The position numbers and the translations under genes are program-made. DNA of 64,000 nt from Asterias rubens (Eukaryota; Echinodermata; Asteroidea; Forcipulatida; Asteriidae), in the NCBI RefSeq assembly GCF_902459465.1, contig NW_022985717.1:62001-126000 (forward strand). The letters are read 5' to 3'. Numbering within the stretch: position 1 is the first letter of the stretch; the number at the start of each line of letters is the position of its first letter. The notes under the pieces were generated by a model. That model made no database searches, had not been told where the DNA came from, and saw nothing but the letters and a program-made list of their open reading frames with translations. Shown here piece by piece: positions 36,395 through 51,200 of the stretch.

Positions 36395-38039
36395 TACGGC
36401 GAGAACTGTACACAACGCTCTAATTTGTGCAGTCAAATTATTTCTGACTCCACAAAATGGTCAACCATTTTAGTTCGCTAAGTGAAAGGAACATCCACAT
36501 TTAATTAGGTGACAGCGAGTACACAATTCCATCTGCACTTGTAGCCATAGCATTCATGAACGGATACCACAGAAATTTTCATTAAACCCTAAGAAATCTT
36601 GGAATCAATTCATGCATGAATCGATTCTCAGTTTCAAATGTTTTGTGTGAGCAATTTTAATGTGAAGGAAATTCTATCTCAAACACTTTTCAGTGCTTCT
36701 TACCAAATAAGTTTTTATGTTTTAGAGTATTAACTAATCTCAGAACCTACCTTTAATCAAGGGGAGAGTTCAATATACTTGATTTGAAGGAACATGGGAA
36801 TCAGAAGGCATTTTGTAGATTAATAATGATAAGTATGTATCAGTTATAAAGATAGTACAATATTTTATCATTTTGTCAAAAGATTGATATTATAAACAAA
36901 AATATGAGAATCTTTAAAGGAAATTTATTTTTATAAATTCATCTCCAACTCACAGTTTCTGACTTTTAAAATGGATAAGTATTTTTTGTTATTTTGAAAA
37001 AGTATTTGTTCACAATATTTTAGGCAAAAATTGTTGAATTTACTTTCCTCTATATGTAGTTCAGATATATCAAGGTTTTACGACACCAATTCTCTACAGG
37101 TAGCACATTCTATAGAGAGATTGTTTCTTTTGTGGCCTCTTTTCCTGATATGGACCATTTCAAAACCCAAAATTTACTGACATTATCATTGACAAGATAA
37201 TTAAGAAAACAGCAAAATTAAAAGATAAAGTACAAAAACAGTAGTGTTCAGTGTCTTTAGAGTACATGTAAAGTATGCTTTTTATATGTAAAGTAGCAAT
37301 TAAAACCAAGAAAGAATGAGATATTTTAAAACGTTCAAAAAAATGACATGCAATAGGGTTTTGTATAAAACCTGAAAACCATTCTGGGGGGGGGGAGGGC
37401 GTGGCAAGGCCATTTTTATTTTGAAGTGGGTACTTTCATTGGAAAATTCTATGGGAAACTTTTTAAAGACACCAGGGCAACAGTGGCCTCCGTGAAATTC
37501 CAGGCATATGTATCACCCTGGTTACAAAACTATTATCGCCAATGCCCCATTTCCAACATTTTAAAAGGCAATGACTTAAAATGTTTATCAAATTGTGCTT
37601 GTACACAAAATCAATATTATTTAATATTTCACTGGAACACCTTTATTTTATAATGTTTAAACCATATTGCTACTTGTAACATCTTGAAGAAGGAATTAAA
37701 ACAAACAAAAACAACCATGCATTTCATTGTGGTTCTTAATAATTGTTTCTGTCGCGACAAATTCATTTCATTTCGGGGGGAGTTTTGTAATTATTGATAA
37801 AATTATTACTCAAATGTTGCTATAATGAAGGATTTTAGTTTTATTGCGGACACTTTCGGAACAGAAAAAAAAATAAAAGTTCACAGATTTACAAATAACT
37901 TACAGGGTTTATAGAAGGTAATGGTGAAAGACTTCTCTTGAAATATTGTTCCATGAATTGCTTTACTTTTTGAGAAAACATTAAAACAATTATCAATTCT
38001 CAATAACGAGATTTACGGATTTATTTTGAACAAATGTCC
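36395..38039. other. Intergenic, nothing recognised
   Basis: Very AT-rich, with a G-run at 37386-37395. No exon or clear repeat. A frame near 37426-37653 shows no family resemblance. Confidence 0.4.
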
Positions 38040-38215
38040 ATGACACGGCGAAACGTGCGGATACAAGGTATGGGTTTTCCTGTTATTTTCTCCCGACTCC
38101 GATGACCGATTAAGCGTAAATTTTCACAGGTTTATTATTTTATATAAAAGTTGTGATACACGAAGTGTGGGTCTCTTGGACAATACTGTTTACCGAAAGT
38201 GTCCAATGGCTTTAA
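38040..38215. mobile_element. Family A TTAA MITE, right-half fragment
   Basis: Contains ctcccgactccgatgaccga, aaattttcacaggttt, and ends gtgtccaatggctttaa, with TTAA at 38212-38215. Diverged. Confidence 0.55.
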
Positions 38216-39253
38216 AGTCACATTATACTGTGTCCTTCGCTAATTATTGTTGCAACTGGTTTCTAAACTGCCTGTCCCAGGGAGTTCTGTCCACCACTGG
38301 GAAGTTAACCTGGGCTGAGGAGGATGATTTTAAAAAGGTGCTATCAGAAGAAGTTTGTACATAGTTTTGCCATATGGGTGGACCGAATCACCGGGGGACA
38401 GAATCTCCTTCCACACCTGCCCAAATGATGGTAGTCCTATAGACCATAAGGGGCACTAGTTAATTATAGAGAAATAATTTCTGTTAAAAAATTACCAGTA
38501 AGGTGACTTACATCAATACAAACTTTTTTCATTATCTTGCAAAACCAAAAAAGCTTTTAATTTAATATTGAAATTAAATACAAGATGTTTTAAAAGTCAA
38601 TGACAATAGCAAATCACATGAAGGTGTTTTCCTCATACCCGGTAGAGGAAAACAGCAATAAGGGAAAGTTTACTATTCTTTACTTCAAATGGATAGAAGC
38701 ATTATTAGTATTTTCATCAATTATAATCATTATGTAATCATGAGTTTGGGCTTTATATTTGTTTTAGCGTACACCATGGAGCTTATGGTGTACACGAAGA
38801 AGTTTGTCGTCTACTAATATGAAATAGCGCCCTCTCGCGCAAATAATAGTAAACGTTTTTAGCTCTCTAAAGTAAAACAAACAAAAGTAGACATGAAACA
38901 GACGTAGACAATAGAAAAGAAAGGACACGGACGTTCGTTGCCGGATCCCCCACTTCGATCTGTTGAGTCAACTTTTTCCCAACAATTGTTCACTTCTTAT
39001 TCACAAAAACTCAAGAACACGCTATTAATTTGTTGATCGGCTATCGTTTAACACTTGATTGTACGAAAGGAATATAGGAATCTCCGAATATAGCTGGAAT
39101 ATGATTTGCGCGAGTTGAGATTGCGCTTGGCTTGTGCAAACTGTGTGTGTGGGAATTCAACGTAAATTCAAGATGGCGATGCACAGCAGAAAGTGATTTT
39201 TTTAGTCGGTGTCTCTTTTCGCTCCGTCTGGAATGTCATTAAAAGCTGAAAAT

Positions 39254-42200
39254 ATGCAGCCACCGCCAAGAAAGGTAAGTTTTACTATTGTGCTTCGATG
39301 TAAGTGTGTATCATAAATCATAACTTGTCATTGTTTACATTTTTTAATGTTTTCAAAAAGTATCGTATCCACCCGTACATACATGGCTTGCCGTACAAAA
39401 CAAAAAGTATCCGTTTAAAAAAGTAAACACCTGCCTGACTGAAACTCAGCTGTGCTGAGCAGCCGAGGTTAAACGGAAGGGTACGGCGGTCAGTGCTCGG
39501 CCCCTTCCACACAGTGTGAGTAGCAGCATGTGAATGGTCAATGGGGAAATAAACATCCCTTGATCATGATGATGTAAAATGCTAAATTATATAAAAGGCC
39601 AAGGGCAAGGCGAATAATCTTTTTGTTAAGAGTAAAGAACAATTATTTTTTTGTGTGCCTTGAGTTTTGTCTGCACTTGCTATTCTGCACTCCAACCGGT
39701 CCTCCAATGCTCCAACCAATGCAATGTGTGTGTCCAGAGGAGGTTTCTGCACAGTATACATGTAATCATGTAGAGGTCCTAACTACTTGCCGTCAACTCG
39801 CCGTCAACTCAATTGTGCCGTCAACTCGCCGTCAACTCCTCCAATATACATTTTAAATCCACAAAATAATTATAGAACGGTGACGTATCAGCTAAAAGAG
39901 AATTCGCGTAAGTTTTAGGTCATATTTCGGAATCAAAAATGAGGTTTTTTTCTTGTGAAAAAATTATCTCGAAGCAGCAAAACCATCGGCCGCCATCTTG
40001 CTTTTTCGTATGGATTAGTCTTGGCCCAAGATGTCAATGATTGGCACTTTTTTTCCAACACAAAGTCGTGTTTGTGAATGAAACTTAACCGAAATCCATG
40101 AGAAATTTGTAGTGTAGCCCAGACTTAACACTTCCGTGCCCCATTTATAAATCTTTCAAGTAAATTTAATGAGTTGACGGCACGAAAGTGATTTGACGGC
40201 GAGTTGTTGGCAAGTCGGCAAGTTGACAGCAAGTAGTAGGACCGTCATGTAGGAAGATGTGGATAACTCTCCGTATCACACCACCACTTTTTCATTCATT
40301 ACAAAAAGGGATAGGCCTATCTCATTGAGGTAAATTAGATACTTTCCCTATATTATATCACATCGAAAGAAAAAGTGGTATTGTGATACAGAAACTTTTC
40401 CGAAGATGATGATGATGATGAATAATCTCTCTTTACCATTTTTCTTTTAACTAAGGTGAAACTTGGCCAAGAACTGCGAGTCACACACACTGAACAACTT
40501 TCTAATTTACATGCCAAACATCAACAGGAGTCTGACTTATTGGAAGAAATAAGGTGAGGTTTTTATTTGAAGATTTTGAAATTAAGTCTGACTTAATATT
40601 AAAGGCTCGGTCACACTAAACTAGTTCTCAAAACAGCTGGTTTGGTCAGGATGGAAAGTAATGTATCTAGGGTCGAAACGTCAGGCCATTAACATTTTTT
40701 TTGCATTTATACCCTCGGTCCATTTGGTTGGTAAGTTGTTTGCAACAGCTATTTCTATTTTCTCAGCTTTAGTTTAAGCCGGACATTCTTAGGAAATTTC
40801 TGGTAATGAGTTGGGTTTGTCTGTGACGGGATAAACATGCTACAAATGGAAAATCTCTGTATTCACGATGTATTCAAAATGAGTCTCGGCTGCACCACTT
40901 CTAGCCCGTCCCTATATTAAGTACAATCCGAGATGGCAGTTCTGTTCATAGCACATGTCCCTCTCATTCTAAGTTCGTTGCCACTCTAATTGCTTTTACA
41001 ATGTTTTATCATTTTGTTTTGGTTGCAGGGATTTCTGTAAACAAAGAGCAGCAATCGAAAAAACTTATGCACAGGTAAGTTTCTCTCATCTATTTAATAT
41101 CATTGATCAATAAGGGAAACCCTCCAGGATCCATATGCCACTGTACTAACCATTGCAACTGATGTGACCATAGAGCAAGATGTTACACACAGTCTAATGA
41201 AAAGTTGTTGCACAGCCAGGCTAGAAAAACAACCAGTGTTCCTATTGCTTATAATTGAAGCAGTCAAGCATGATTATCCTGCTGACTATAGCCATGTTCA
41301 CGCACACTGGATTAATATTTTGGGTAACTTAACCATGACGCTGGGTAAAATTCCGACGGGTTAACGTTCCCACCGTCCGCACTTGGATTTATTTGACTCG
41401 GGTAAACTTACCGAGACCATGGGTAAACTAACCGAGCTGGCTCCAGGCGTAACCTTTGACCGCACTTTTTGGTTTTCGGCTCGATCTTTCGCAAATAATA
41501 TTGTTAATCCAAACGATTCGATATCAAATTCACCGCTCCTCTTTTGTATTTTTACAACTTGGAAAACAACGCCGCCTGCCAATGAGGCATGCGCCAACAC
41601 AGAGGGCCCATTACTCGGCTAGGAATACCTTCTACACTATTTTCTGCACGGCCTGGCTCCGTTGTAATTGTGTTGTGCATAGAGACATATAGGGACCAAT
41701 AATCGGCTAGCTTTAGTACACGCGATCTAGCGGTTGTTGACTGCATTTGCCTATTAATGCTGTACAAATCAATGCATATTGAAACTTTTGATCGCAACTT
41801 CTGAACGGGTCATTTCTCGAACGTGTACGGGAAAATTATTCAGCGTTTTTCAGCTTACGAGTTGCATTCCTGATTTGTGCTACATTGAATAGTTCGATAA
41901 TCACGAAAATCTTATTCTTCCATGACAAAACATGTCAGCTTCCTCGGGTCAGGAAGATTTAACCGAGACGTCGCGTCCGCACTGGACTTTCTGGCTCGGT
42001 TAAACTGACTCGGTCAATCTTCCTAGGCACTCGATCAATCTTCCTGGGCACCTTTGGCTCGGTTAAACTAACCGCGCGGCGTGGGTAAGTTACCTGTCAG
42101 GAAAACTACCCAGGCTGTTCGCACTGGACTTAAAATGGGTAAGTTACCCATTGGCTCGGTTAGTTTGCCCAAATTAAGTCCAGTGCGAACACGGCTTAAG

Positions 42201-45200
42201 GAGCAAGCTGTTGCCTCATGGTAGCTTACCTCCACAACAACATGTAGAGCTACTGTAACCTACAGGCACATGTTTCAGATTTCTGTGATAAAGATTACAG
42301 TTGACACATGAAATGTTGACACAAAACTGTATCAAATTACATCCCTTGGAATTTCATTCCTAGAGGGGAAGCCAACTTGAGTTCTGTGCACTTCTAAGGC
42401 ATGGTAGAATGTGTAGTGGCACTGAGTCTACATGCATTTTTTGGACCACATAATAATAATAATAAAAATGCATTTATAATGCGCCATCTATCTAGTGTAC
42501 AAGACCCTATTCCGAGGCGCAGAACAAAAAACAATACATACAACAAAAAAGAAATGTAGAACATAATACAAAATTATACAATGAATAATCTACTGTCAAG
42601 ACATGTAACGAGCTAAGTGTAAGAGGATTTAAATAAATGAGTTTTAAGCAAGTTTTTAAACAATGGAAGAGAACTACAGCGCCCAAAGTTTAGGAGCACA
42701 AGCGGAAAAGGAACGATCGCCATATGATGAGGAAGTTCTAGGAATAGTTAAAAGGGACTTAGCAGAAGAACGAAGAGTGCGAGAGGGGGCATAAGGTACA
42801 AGGAGATTTGCAATATAAGACGGAGTCAAGCCAAACTGGGATTTAAATGCAATAAGTAGAATTTTGAATTGAATTCGTTGTCGAATGGGTAGCCAGTGAT
42901 GTTCCTGCAATATAGGTGTAATATGTGACCATCCACCACCAATGGGCTGTAAAGTTGACACTTTTACTGTTATGGGCTCAATGCATTTTTGGAGAGAGTG
43001 TGTAATCAGCTTCAAAATGATACCATCCACATTTAAATCAGACTTTTCTTGACGAAGTTATGATTTCTCAAGGCCACCTACTTTTTTATTCAGATTTCTC
43101 AAAGATTTCTTGAAAACCCAAACAATTTAATAGGCTCTGCAATGTACAAGTGCAACTTTACAGCCTATTGGTGGTGGATGGTCACATATGATCATGTAAC
43201 ATTTCTCAAAGACCTTTGCAACTCTAGGGAAAAATTCCTTGTTTATATTTATGCTAATAATATGCATATTGGATACATATTCATAAGGTTTAATAAAGGC
43301 CATGACCACTTTATTTTAAATAAGGCCAACGCTAGTTGCGCTTTGATTTTTTTTATGCAAAGGACGCAGACTAAATTTTGAATTATTATTATATTTAAAG
43401 TCTGACGCCCATTACCTACATTCACAACACTCTGTGTTCTCAATGAACAAGGCATTTCATTCTGCTTGGTTAAACCTTTTAAAAGGACCTTTTTATCAGA
43501 ATAACTAACTTAAATTTTGGTGAAGCAAGAATAGCTCGGGTAAAACATATGGAAAATATTTAACAAATGAAAATACAAACACACACAGCTCTGATAAACA
43601 GAGTCAACACTTGTGTTACACAAGACCAGCTAAATTGTATTTAAACAAATCCTGATGAAGGTAATATAGCCTGAAACCCATACTTCGTTTGGGGTTTGGT
43701 TTGGTATCTGATGTCCATACACTAGTCATGGAGCAATAAACTAGTAAGTTTGTTGCTCCATGATACAGTTTGTATGTGACTCACTCTTCCCATGTATTCT
43801 AGGTACCTGGGATTATGAATGCATGACTCAACCAGATTGCATTGACCTGACCTAGATTGATGAATTATTCTTTAGAAACTAAATTCTCGTTTGTGATGTA
43901 AACAAAAATAGTGAACAAATATGTACCAGTCCTCGGTCAAAAGTTCGGTACATCAAAGAAGTAATCAGAAGTGCTTGCTTTCTACCTCCATGTTTTCAGT
44001 GAGACCATAGAGCTATAGGCCTAAAAAGGTGATGTGAAGGGTTGTTAGGCCTACAACACCAGTTTGGATTATCAAACACCTGTCTGCTTGTTTTGTGTGT
44101 TTAATCCACTGAAAAACCTTTATTATTTGTACCCAAGTGTGTGTTTGTGCAGATTCAACTCAAATTTTGTGGTTTTGCCTTCTAAAATTGAAGATTTTAC
44201 TTTTTCATGACAAATGCAGACTGTACGTATAGTATGTCAATAATAAATTTGTAGTATGAATTTGAAGACTCTTGGAAAAAACTAATCATTTTAACCACTG
44301 TAGTGACATACATGTACGGTTGTACATGTACATAGTATGATCATATAGACGGTATGATCCAACCCCTTGCAGTTTCCATGCAACCAGAATGTACCCTTCA
44401 CTGGTACAAAGATCATGTATTGCCTTTAAAAGACAAGCATGTTGTATCACAGATGATGACAAAAGTTATTCCTAATCAAAATGTACATGTAAACAACAAA
44501 TACACAATCAAGTTACTGGACCTTGAAAGTTGTGAAATATGAGATTTGTGGTGAAGATTTTTTCCAAACATCAACTTTTAATTTAACTTGTTATGATGGA
44601 GGTTGGGAGGTACAGTTTGTAGTTCATATTTGACAGGTTCATTTTATTTTGGTGAAGATTTTAGTTTATTGCTGTGTATGTAAACTTACAGGCTACGGTA
44701 CATATGTACTCCCTGCACTAATGGACCGATCCGGCCTATCAATCAAACTGTGCGCGTTCACCCATTTGACCAATCATAGCAATGATTGTGGTCGGACAAA
44801 CTCGGTCATGCGTGCGTGTATGTTTGGCACGCGCGGCAGAATGTCATTGGGAGTGTTCGTACACGTGTCTTGCTCACGTGCGTGGTGGGCGGAGCTTAGT
44901 GGAAAGCCGGAACGGTCCATAACTGGTGAGAAGTGAAAAGTGCTTCACCAGACTTGTAACCAACAGTACACACTGTATTATGATTGAACTCTCACAGGTG
45001 GCTTTTTCACACACAAACCGTCAAATTCAAGGTTTAGTGATGTTCAGATGGATATGAAATTGTATTTAATCTAGGCTACACACAGTCATAGGGGCTGGTC
45101 CTTCATGGTACACTACAGTACCTTGTATTTGGCAGCAGTGGTTTGTCCATGACACATTTGTGAGGGTACAGTTTGTGTCATTCTCAGGATGTGGGGGGGG

Positions 45201-48200
45201 GGGGAGGTTACAGGTTAAAAAATTGAGGCATGTGTGACTGTACCATGGAGGAAGGAACTAGGCTGTACTAAGACAATAACTTTTGTTTATTGAATGAATG
45301 ACACATTTTTGTACCTTATAAATGTACAATGTAGTACAATATACATATAAAATGGCTAAGTGGGCATTTACTTTATTTCACGTATGGTTGGTACAGGGTT
45401 TCAGGCCTGATACTTCGCGAAGGCAACGAAGGCGTTTGCCCCCATGCCCCCTGGTCATTGCCTTGATGCCCTTGAACTGCTCCAGTTCAAATTTGCAATT
45501 TTCTCATAGGGTGTCTTTTACCAAGGAGAAAATGCCTTGGTGCCCTTGCACTGTAAAAAAAACTAAGCAAACCGGCCTGGGGTTTGCCCTTAAAGGGAAG
45601 GTACACGTTTGGTAATTAGTCAAAACCAGTATTAACTTAAAAACTGACTTGGTAACAAGCATTGGAGAGCTGTTGATAAACTTTTTGAGAAACAGCTCCC
45701 TCTGAAGTAGCATAGATTTTGAAATAGGGGTAATTTCTCACTTAAATAATAAAAGACTTTATAGCTAGAAGTCTTTTATTTCTATCTGAAAGCACACAAA
45801 TTTGTCCAACAAGGGTGTTTTTTCTTTCATCATTTTCTCCCAACTCCGATGACCAATTGAGCTCAAATTTTCACAGGTTTGTTATGTTATGCATGTGTTG
45901 AGATACACCAAGTGAGAACACTGGTCTTTGACAATTACCAATAGTGTACCTTCCCTTTAACTTTTCCAGCAACTAGCCAGCAAGTCCAGCTAGCTTCTCA
46001 TGTATAGCTGGGCCGCCAGGCTTTTCACTGGTCTGTTAAAATGTCAACATCTAGCATGGGACTTCATCAAGGGTTGTTGTCCTTAATTTATTTAAAGGCA
46101 GTGGACACGACACTGTTGGTAACTGTCAAAGACTAGCCTTCACAGTTGGTGTATCTCAACATATGCCTAAACTAACAAACCTGTGAAAATTTGAGCTCAA
46201 TCGGTCATCGAACTTGCGAGATAATAATGAAAGAAAAAAATACCCTTGTCACACGAAGTTGTGTGCGTTTGGACAGTTGATTTCAAGACCTCAAGTTCTA
46301 AACTTGAGGTCTCGAAATCAAATTTGTGGAAAATTACTTCTTTCTCGAAAACTATGGCACTTCAGAGGGAGTCGTTTCTCACAATGTTTTATACCATCAA
46401 CCTCTCCCACTGCCTTTAATAGTCACAACTATGGCACTAGTCGCCCAGTATTCAAGACTAAAACAATGGAGCTTTATGCAGAACAAGAGATGTTAAAGCA
46501 GATTCTTCTCAAGTAGTCATCTTTTAAAACGTATGTTTAAAGGGTCTATGTATTTTTCTTTTGTAGGACAAAAAACACAATGTCCACAGATTTACACTAA
46601 ACTTACACAGTTTGAAGATAATGATAGTAGAAAGCTTCCCTGAAAATATTACGTGCTGAGGTGCTATACATGTAGTTTTTGGGAAATGAGTAAAACAATG
46701 TCATGAAAATAATTTTTGTCTCATGAGACGAAAATGATAGTAATATAATAATTTACAAACGTATTTTCATGACATTGTTTTACTCATTTCTCAAAAACTA
46801 CAGCACCTCAGTGAGTAAAATTTGAAGGGAAGCTTTCCACTATCATTATCTTCAAACCCTGTAAGTTTAATGTAAATCTATGGACATTTTGAAAAAGTAC
46901 CCAAATCCTTTAAAATGTCAAGCGCAGGCTGAGTTCCCTATATGAAATTTAGGCTCAGGGCTTGGACTTTGGAGTGTGGTTTTGTTATCAACATCAAACC
47001 ATTCCAGGTACCTATACTGTTTAGACAAATTTATTGACCTTGCAATGATTACATTATTTGGGAGTGTTATCAAGTCCCTATGAAGTACCCTTTAAATTCC
47101 TGCCCACCCAGTAAAATAGGGGGGTCTACTCATCCTCTCAACCTCCCAATCTGATGAAGTACATGAAGCTGTTATTGCAATGATGCATTTTTCAAATGTG
47201 ATTTTTAAACGCTAGTACAGTACCATGTACAGGGCCTTGTTTTATCTACATATTTTAGACTAACACGAGTATCTCTGTCCTTTATCCTATCGTCTTCTCA
47301 CAAGTAAATTGACATACACGTGTTGTACTATAATGATGCGCACACGATACGAATGGTAGTAGTCAAAATCCAGTCTTCTCACTTTGTGTATCTCAACATG
47401 TACATGGAATCACAAACCTGTGAAAATTTGAGCTTGATTGGTCATCGGAGTTGCGAGATAACTATGAAAGAAAAAAAACACCCTTGTCACACAAAGTTGT
47501 GTACTTTCAGATGCTTGATTTCAAGACCTCAAGTCTAGAACTTGAGGTCTCGAAATCAAATTCGTGGAAAATTACTTCTTTCTCAAAAACTACACCACTT
47601 CAGAGGGAGCCGTTTCTTGCAAGGTTTTGTACTATCGACCTCTCCCTATTACTAGTTACCCATTCAGGTTTTATGCTAATAATTATTTTGAGTATTTACC
47701 AATAGTGTCCATTGCCTTTTAATTCTCCCTGATATTCATGTACTGTAGTAGCCTTAGAAGCACAAATAGCATTAGAACTTAGATACGATCTATTTTAGAT
47801 ACAGTACAATGGGGCTAGAGCTCCGGCATGTTAATCTGGAGGTCGTCAGTGGCTCAGGTCCTGCAGTAGTCAAAGTTTTGGGCCATTTATTTGTCTGCAA
47901 TTATCCCAATTCCATTTTAATACAAGGATTGTGTTTGCTAGATACGCACCTTGGTGCATCACAATATAAAAGGCTAATACATGTACATGGGGTACCTTTA
48001 TTATGTAATGTAGGTCAGCTGAGTATTTGTAATTTAGGGATCTTTAGAATGAATAAATGTTGACAGTCCTTGTAGTTCTTGGCAGTTCACTGCTTTAGCC
48101 TGTGTTATGCCTTTTGCCTTAAAGGCAGTGGACACTATTGGTAATTACTCAAAATAATTATTGGCATAAAACCTTTATTGGTGACGAGTAATGGGGAGAG

Positions 48201-51200
48201 GTTGGTGGTATAAAACATTGTGAGAAACGGCTCCCTCTGAAGTGCCATAGTTTTCGAGAAAGAAGTAATTTTCCACGAATTTGATTTCGAGACCTCAGAT
48301 TTAGAACTTGAGGTCTCGAAATCAAACATCTTAATGCACACAACTTTGGGTGACAAGGGTTTTTTCTTCTTTCATTATTATCTTGCAACTTTGATGACCG
48401 ATTGAGCTCAAATTTTCACAGGTTTGTTATTTTATGCATATGTTGAGATACACCAACTGTGAAGGCAAGTCTTTGACAATTACCAATAGTGTCCACTGCC
48501 TTTAAACTAAAGTAGCCATTTCATACTGCAGTACCCCATGACCATTTTGTGAAATATTTTCTGATGTATGCGATACTGTTTTCATCAATCAATCAGTTCA
48601 ATATTCTTCCTACTTTAGTCTGATTTCTGATTTGTTTGCACTTGACTTGGGAAAAACCAGAATTTTTTTATATTTTTTTTCAAATGGCCAGATATCATGT
48701 CTGCATCAAGGAGAAAGCATGTAAGGTTACTTGGTCTAAATTGTTTTTTTTTTATTTACAGAAAGCTCAGCTGGGATTAGTAAGAATGAAAGAGGATTTT
48801 TCCTCTTACCTTACAACCGTGTTCTTTTCTTTATCAATTTTGTTCAAGGCAGAATGAGATTATCTTAGAATACTTTCAAAGTGGTTCAGATAACGGTAAC
48901 GATAACCACAACAAACTAAAGCCTTCAGAGTATGTGTGGAGATCTAGATCAGTTAAAATGTCTCCAGATTTTTTCTGTATGAGTTCCAGGACTTCTCTTC
49001 ATAGCATTGTAAACTCCAAATTTGTATGACGACAGAATGCTTTTTGGAGTAAGTGGCCTAGAATATACATGTTGTATCAGCGCTAAAACTTGTTGCACGT
49101 TTTTTTTCATGCAATGCAAGGTACAATGTATGTAGAGCTCTGTTTTTGAAGTACACATGAGAGCTTTAGCCAATCAAACCATGAACACCGGGACGAACCC
49201 CTTTCCTTTATGATAAGTGCACTAGGTTGAATTTTACATGCATTCTACACATCACACAGGACCAAGGGCTTTACATACAAATGTCCCATCTAAAGGATGT
49301 ACACACTATTTAGCAATTAGGCTAATGGTTTAAAATGTCTCGCTGAAGGACAAAAATGTCACGACTGGGACTCGATCCCACTTTATGCTGCTCAGAATCA
49401 CCAGGGCCCCATTTCATAGAGCTGCTAACAGGGCTGTATGCTTCGTTTTTGAAAGGGCAAGGGCACCAAGGCATTTTCTCTTTGACAAAGGGCACCCTAT
49501 GAGGAAATTGTAAATTTCTATTGGAGCATTTCAAGGGCACCAAGGCAATGACAAGGGGCAACGGAGGCAATCGCCTCCGTTGCCTCCGTGAAGTATCAGG
49601 CCTGTGCTAAACGGTAAGCAATTTTATTTGCTTGACGTTGCATTGCAATAAAAAAATTGCCTTTTATAAACCTATTTCACTCTGAAGTAACGTAGTTTTC
49701 AAACAAGAAGTAAAGAGGAAACATACACATCTGCCTGCTAGAGACAAAACAGGAAGGACTCTGCTGTAGTCATCAAATTCTCCTGACATTTATTTTAAGA
49801 TGAAGGAAGGAGCAAAAAGGCTGTGCTCTCCAAAAGGAGGGCAATTTAATTTGTCACCATGGTTTTAAAATAAAATGCTCTTTACAGAGTGTAGGCGAGG
49901 TGATGTGTCAGAGGCCGGTGGTGACATGTTGGTAATGAATAACCTACGGATGCTTGTAAAGGGATAAGATTAGATAGATAGTGTTAAAGGAACGTTGAAG
50001 AATTTGAACGATTCTTTTTTTTTTTTAATCACAGATTTACATAAAACGGACAGGGTCTAATGATGATGATAGTAGAAAACATTCATTGAAATATTTCTGT
50101 ATAAAATGTAATAATTGATGAGAAATAAAAAATCTCATTTCGCGTTTGGAGTTAGTCTTTAGATATTGGGAGTTTTATCCTTTTTTTTTGCATCGATGTC
50201 ATGCAAAATGTGTTATAAGTTTTCCACTACTTTCTTGTGACCCAGATTGTGTTAAAGTGGGATAAGAGGACATACTCTAGGGTCTTGTGTTTGTTTTTCC
50301 AAATCCTTCAATACCCTCATTGCCTTAGTGCAGGATTCTGAGGGCTTTGAGCAAAAAAACAACAACAACAACAACAAAGAAAAAACACAAACACTATAAT
50401 TGATCAAAACATATTAAACGTGTAAACCAGGGACCCCAGTGCCAGAGCACCTAAAGTAAATCACAAATTTGACTCCAGCACTTCTGTCATAAAAGGATTT
50501 AGACCGATTTGGGCTAATACATTGTAGGCATTTACAAAAGTAGTTCAGGGTGTAGAAGGATTTGGGCACTTTAGGTTTAAAATGACAATTTTAATTGAAG
50601 GATATAAAAGGATTTGGGCAGTATGTTTACCCATAGAGCAATTTACCTAAGGGTCTCGTCTGTTGGGGTAAATAATTGTTAAAGCATAAAGGTACAAATG
50701 TAGGTGTTGGTTGGAGATTAGATTTTGGTAGCGTACATGTACAAGTTTATTTATCAAGGCACAATTAAATGCATTCAAATAAATTTAAAACATTTTCCTT
50801 TATATGTGCATGTTGTTGCTTTACAATGATTGATTGAAAAAAGATTCAACTAGAGAATTGATGGAGTTTGTTTGTGATTATGTGATGCATTCCTACGAAG
50901 ACTGCTGGATTGATAAAGTATCGGGTATGGCAAGTTCAAGTATGTACAGTGCATGAACTCTCTGAGCATGAAAGAATGTTTACATTATGTCAGTCGTCTG
51001 ACATTAACATTTTGGTCTTCTTGAAGTACAGTAAGCAAGTAAAATTTGACATCAAATATTTTGTTAGTTATATCGTTCAGGCAACACATTTTGTATCAGA
51101 TATTAATTGATATTTAAATTGATTTGTTGTCCAATACAAAAATAAAAATGGCAAATTTACTGGTTTAAACATGATAAAAGCTTCAAAACAAAACGCTAAA

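Noticed and set aside
48763-48857. Possible extra FCHSD2 exon after a good acceptor (KAQLGLVRMKEDFSSYL)
   Set aside because: No suitable donor in frame, and exon 3 joins exon 4 directly in the expected family order (TYAQ then SLQKLATQF).
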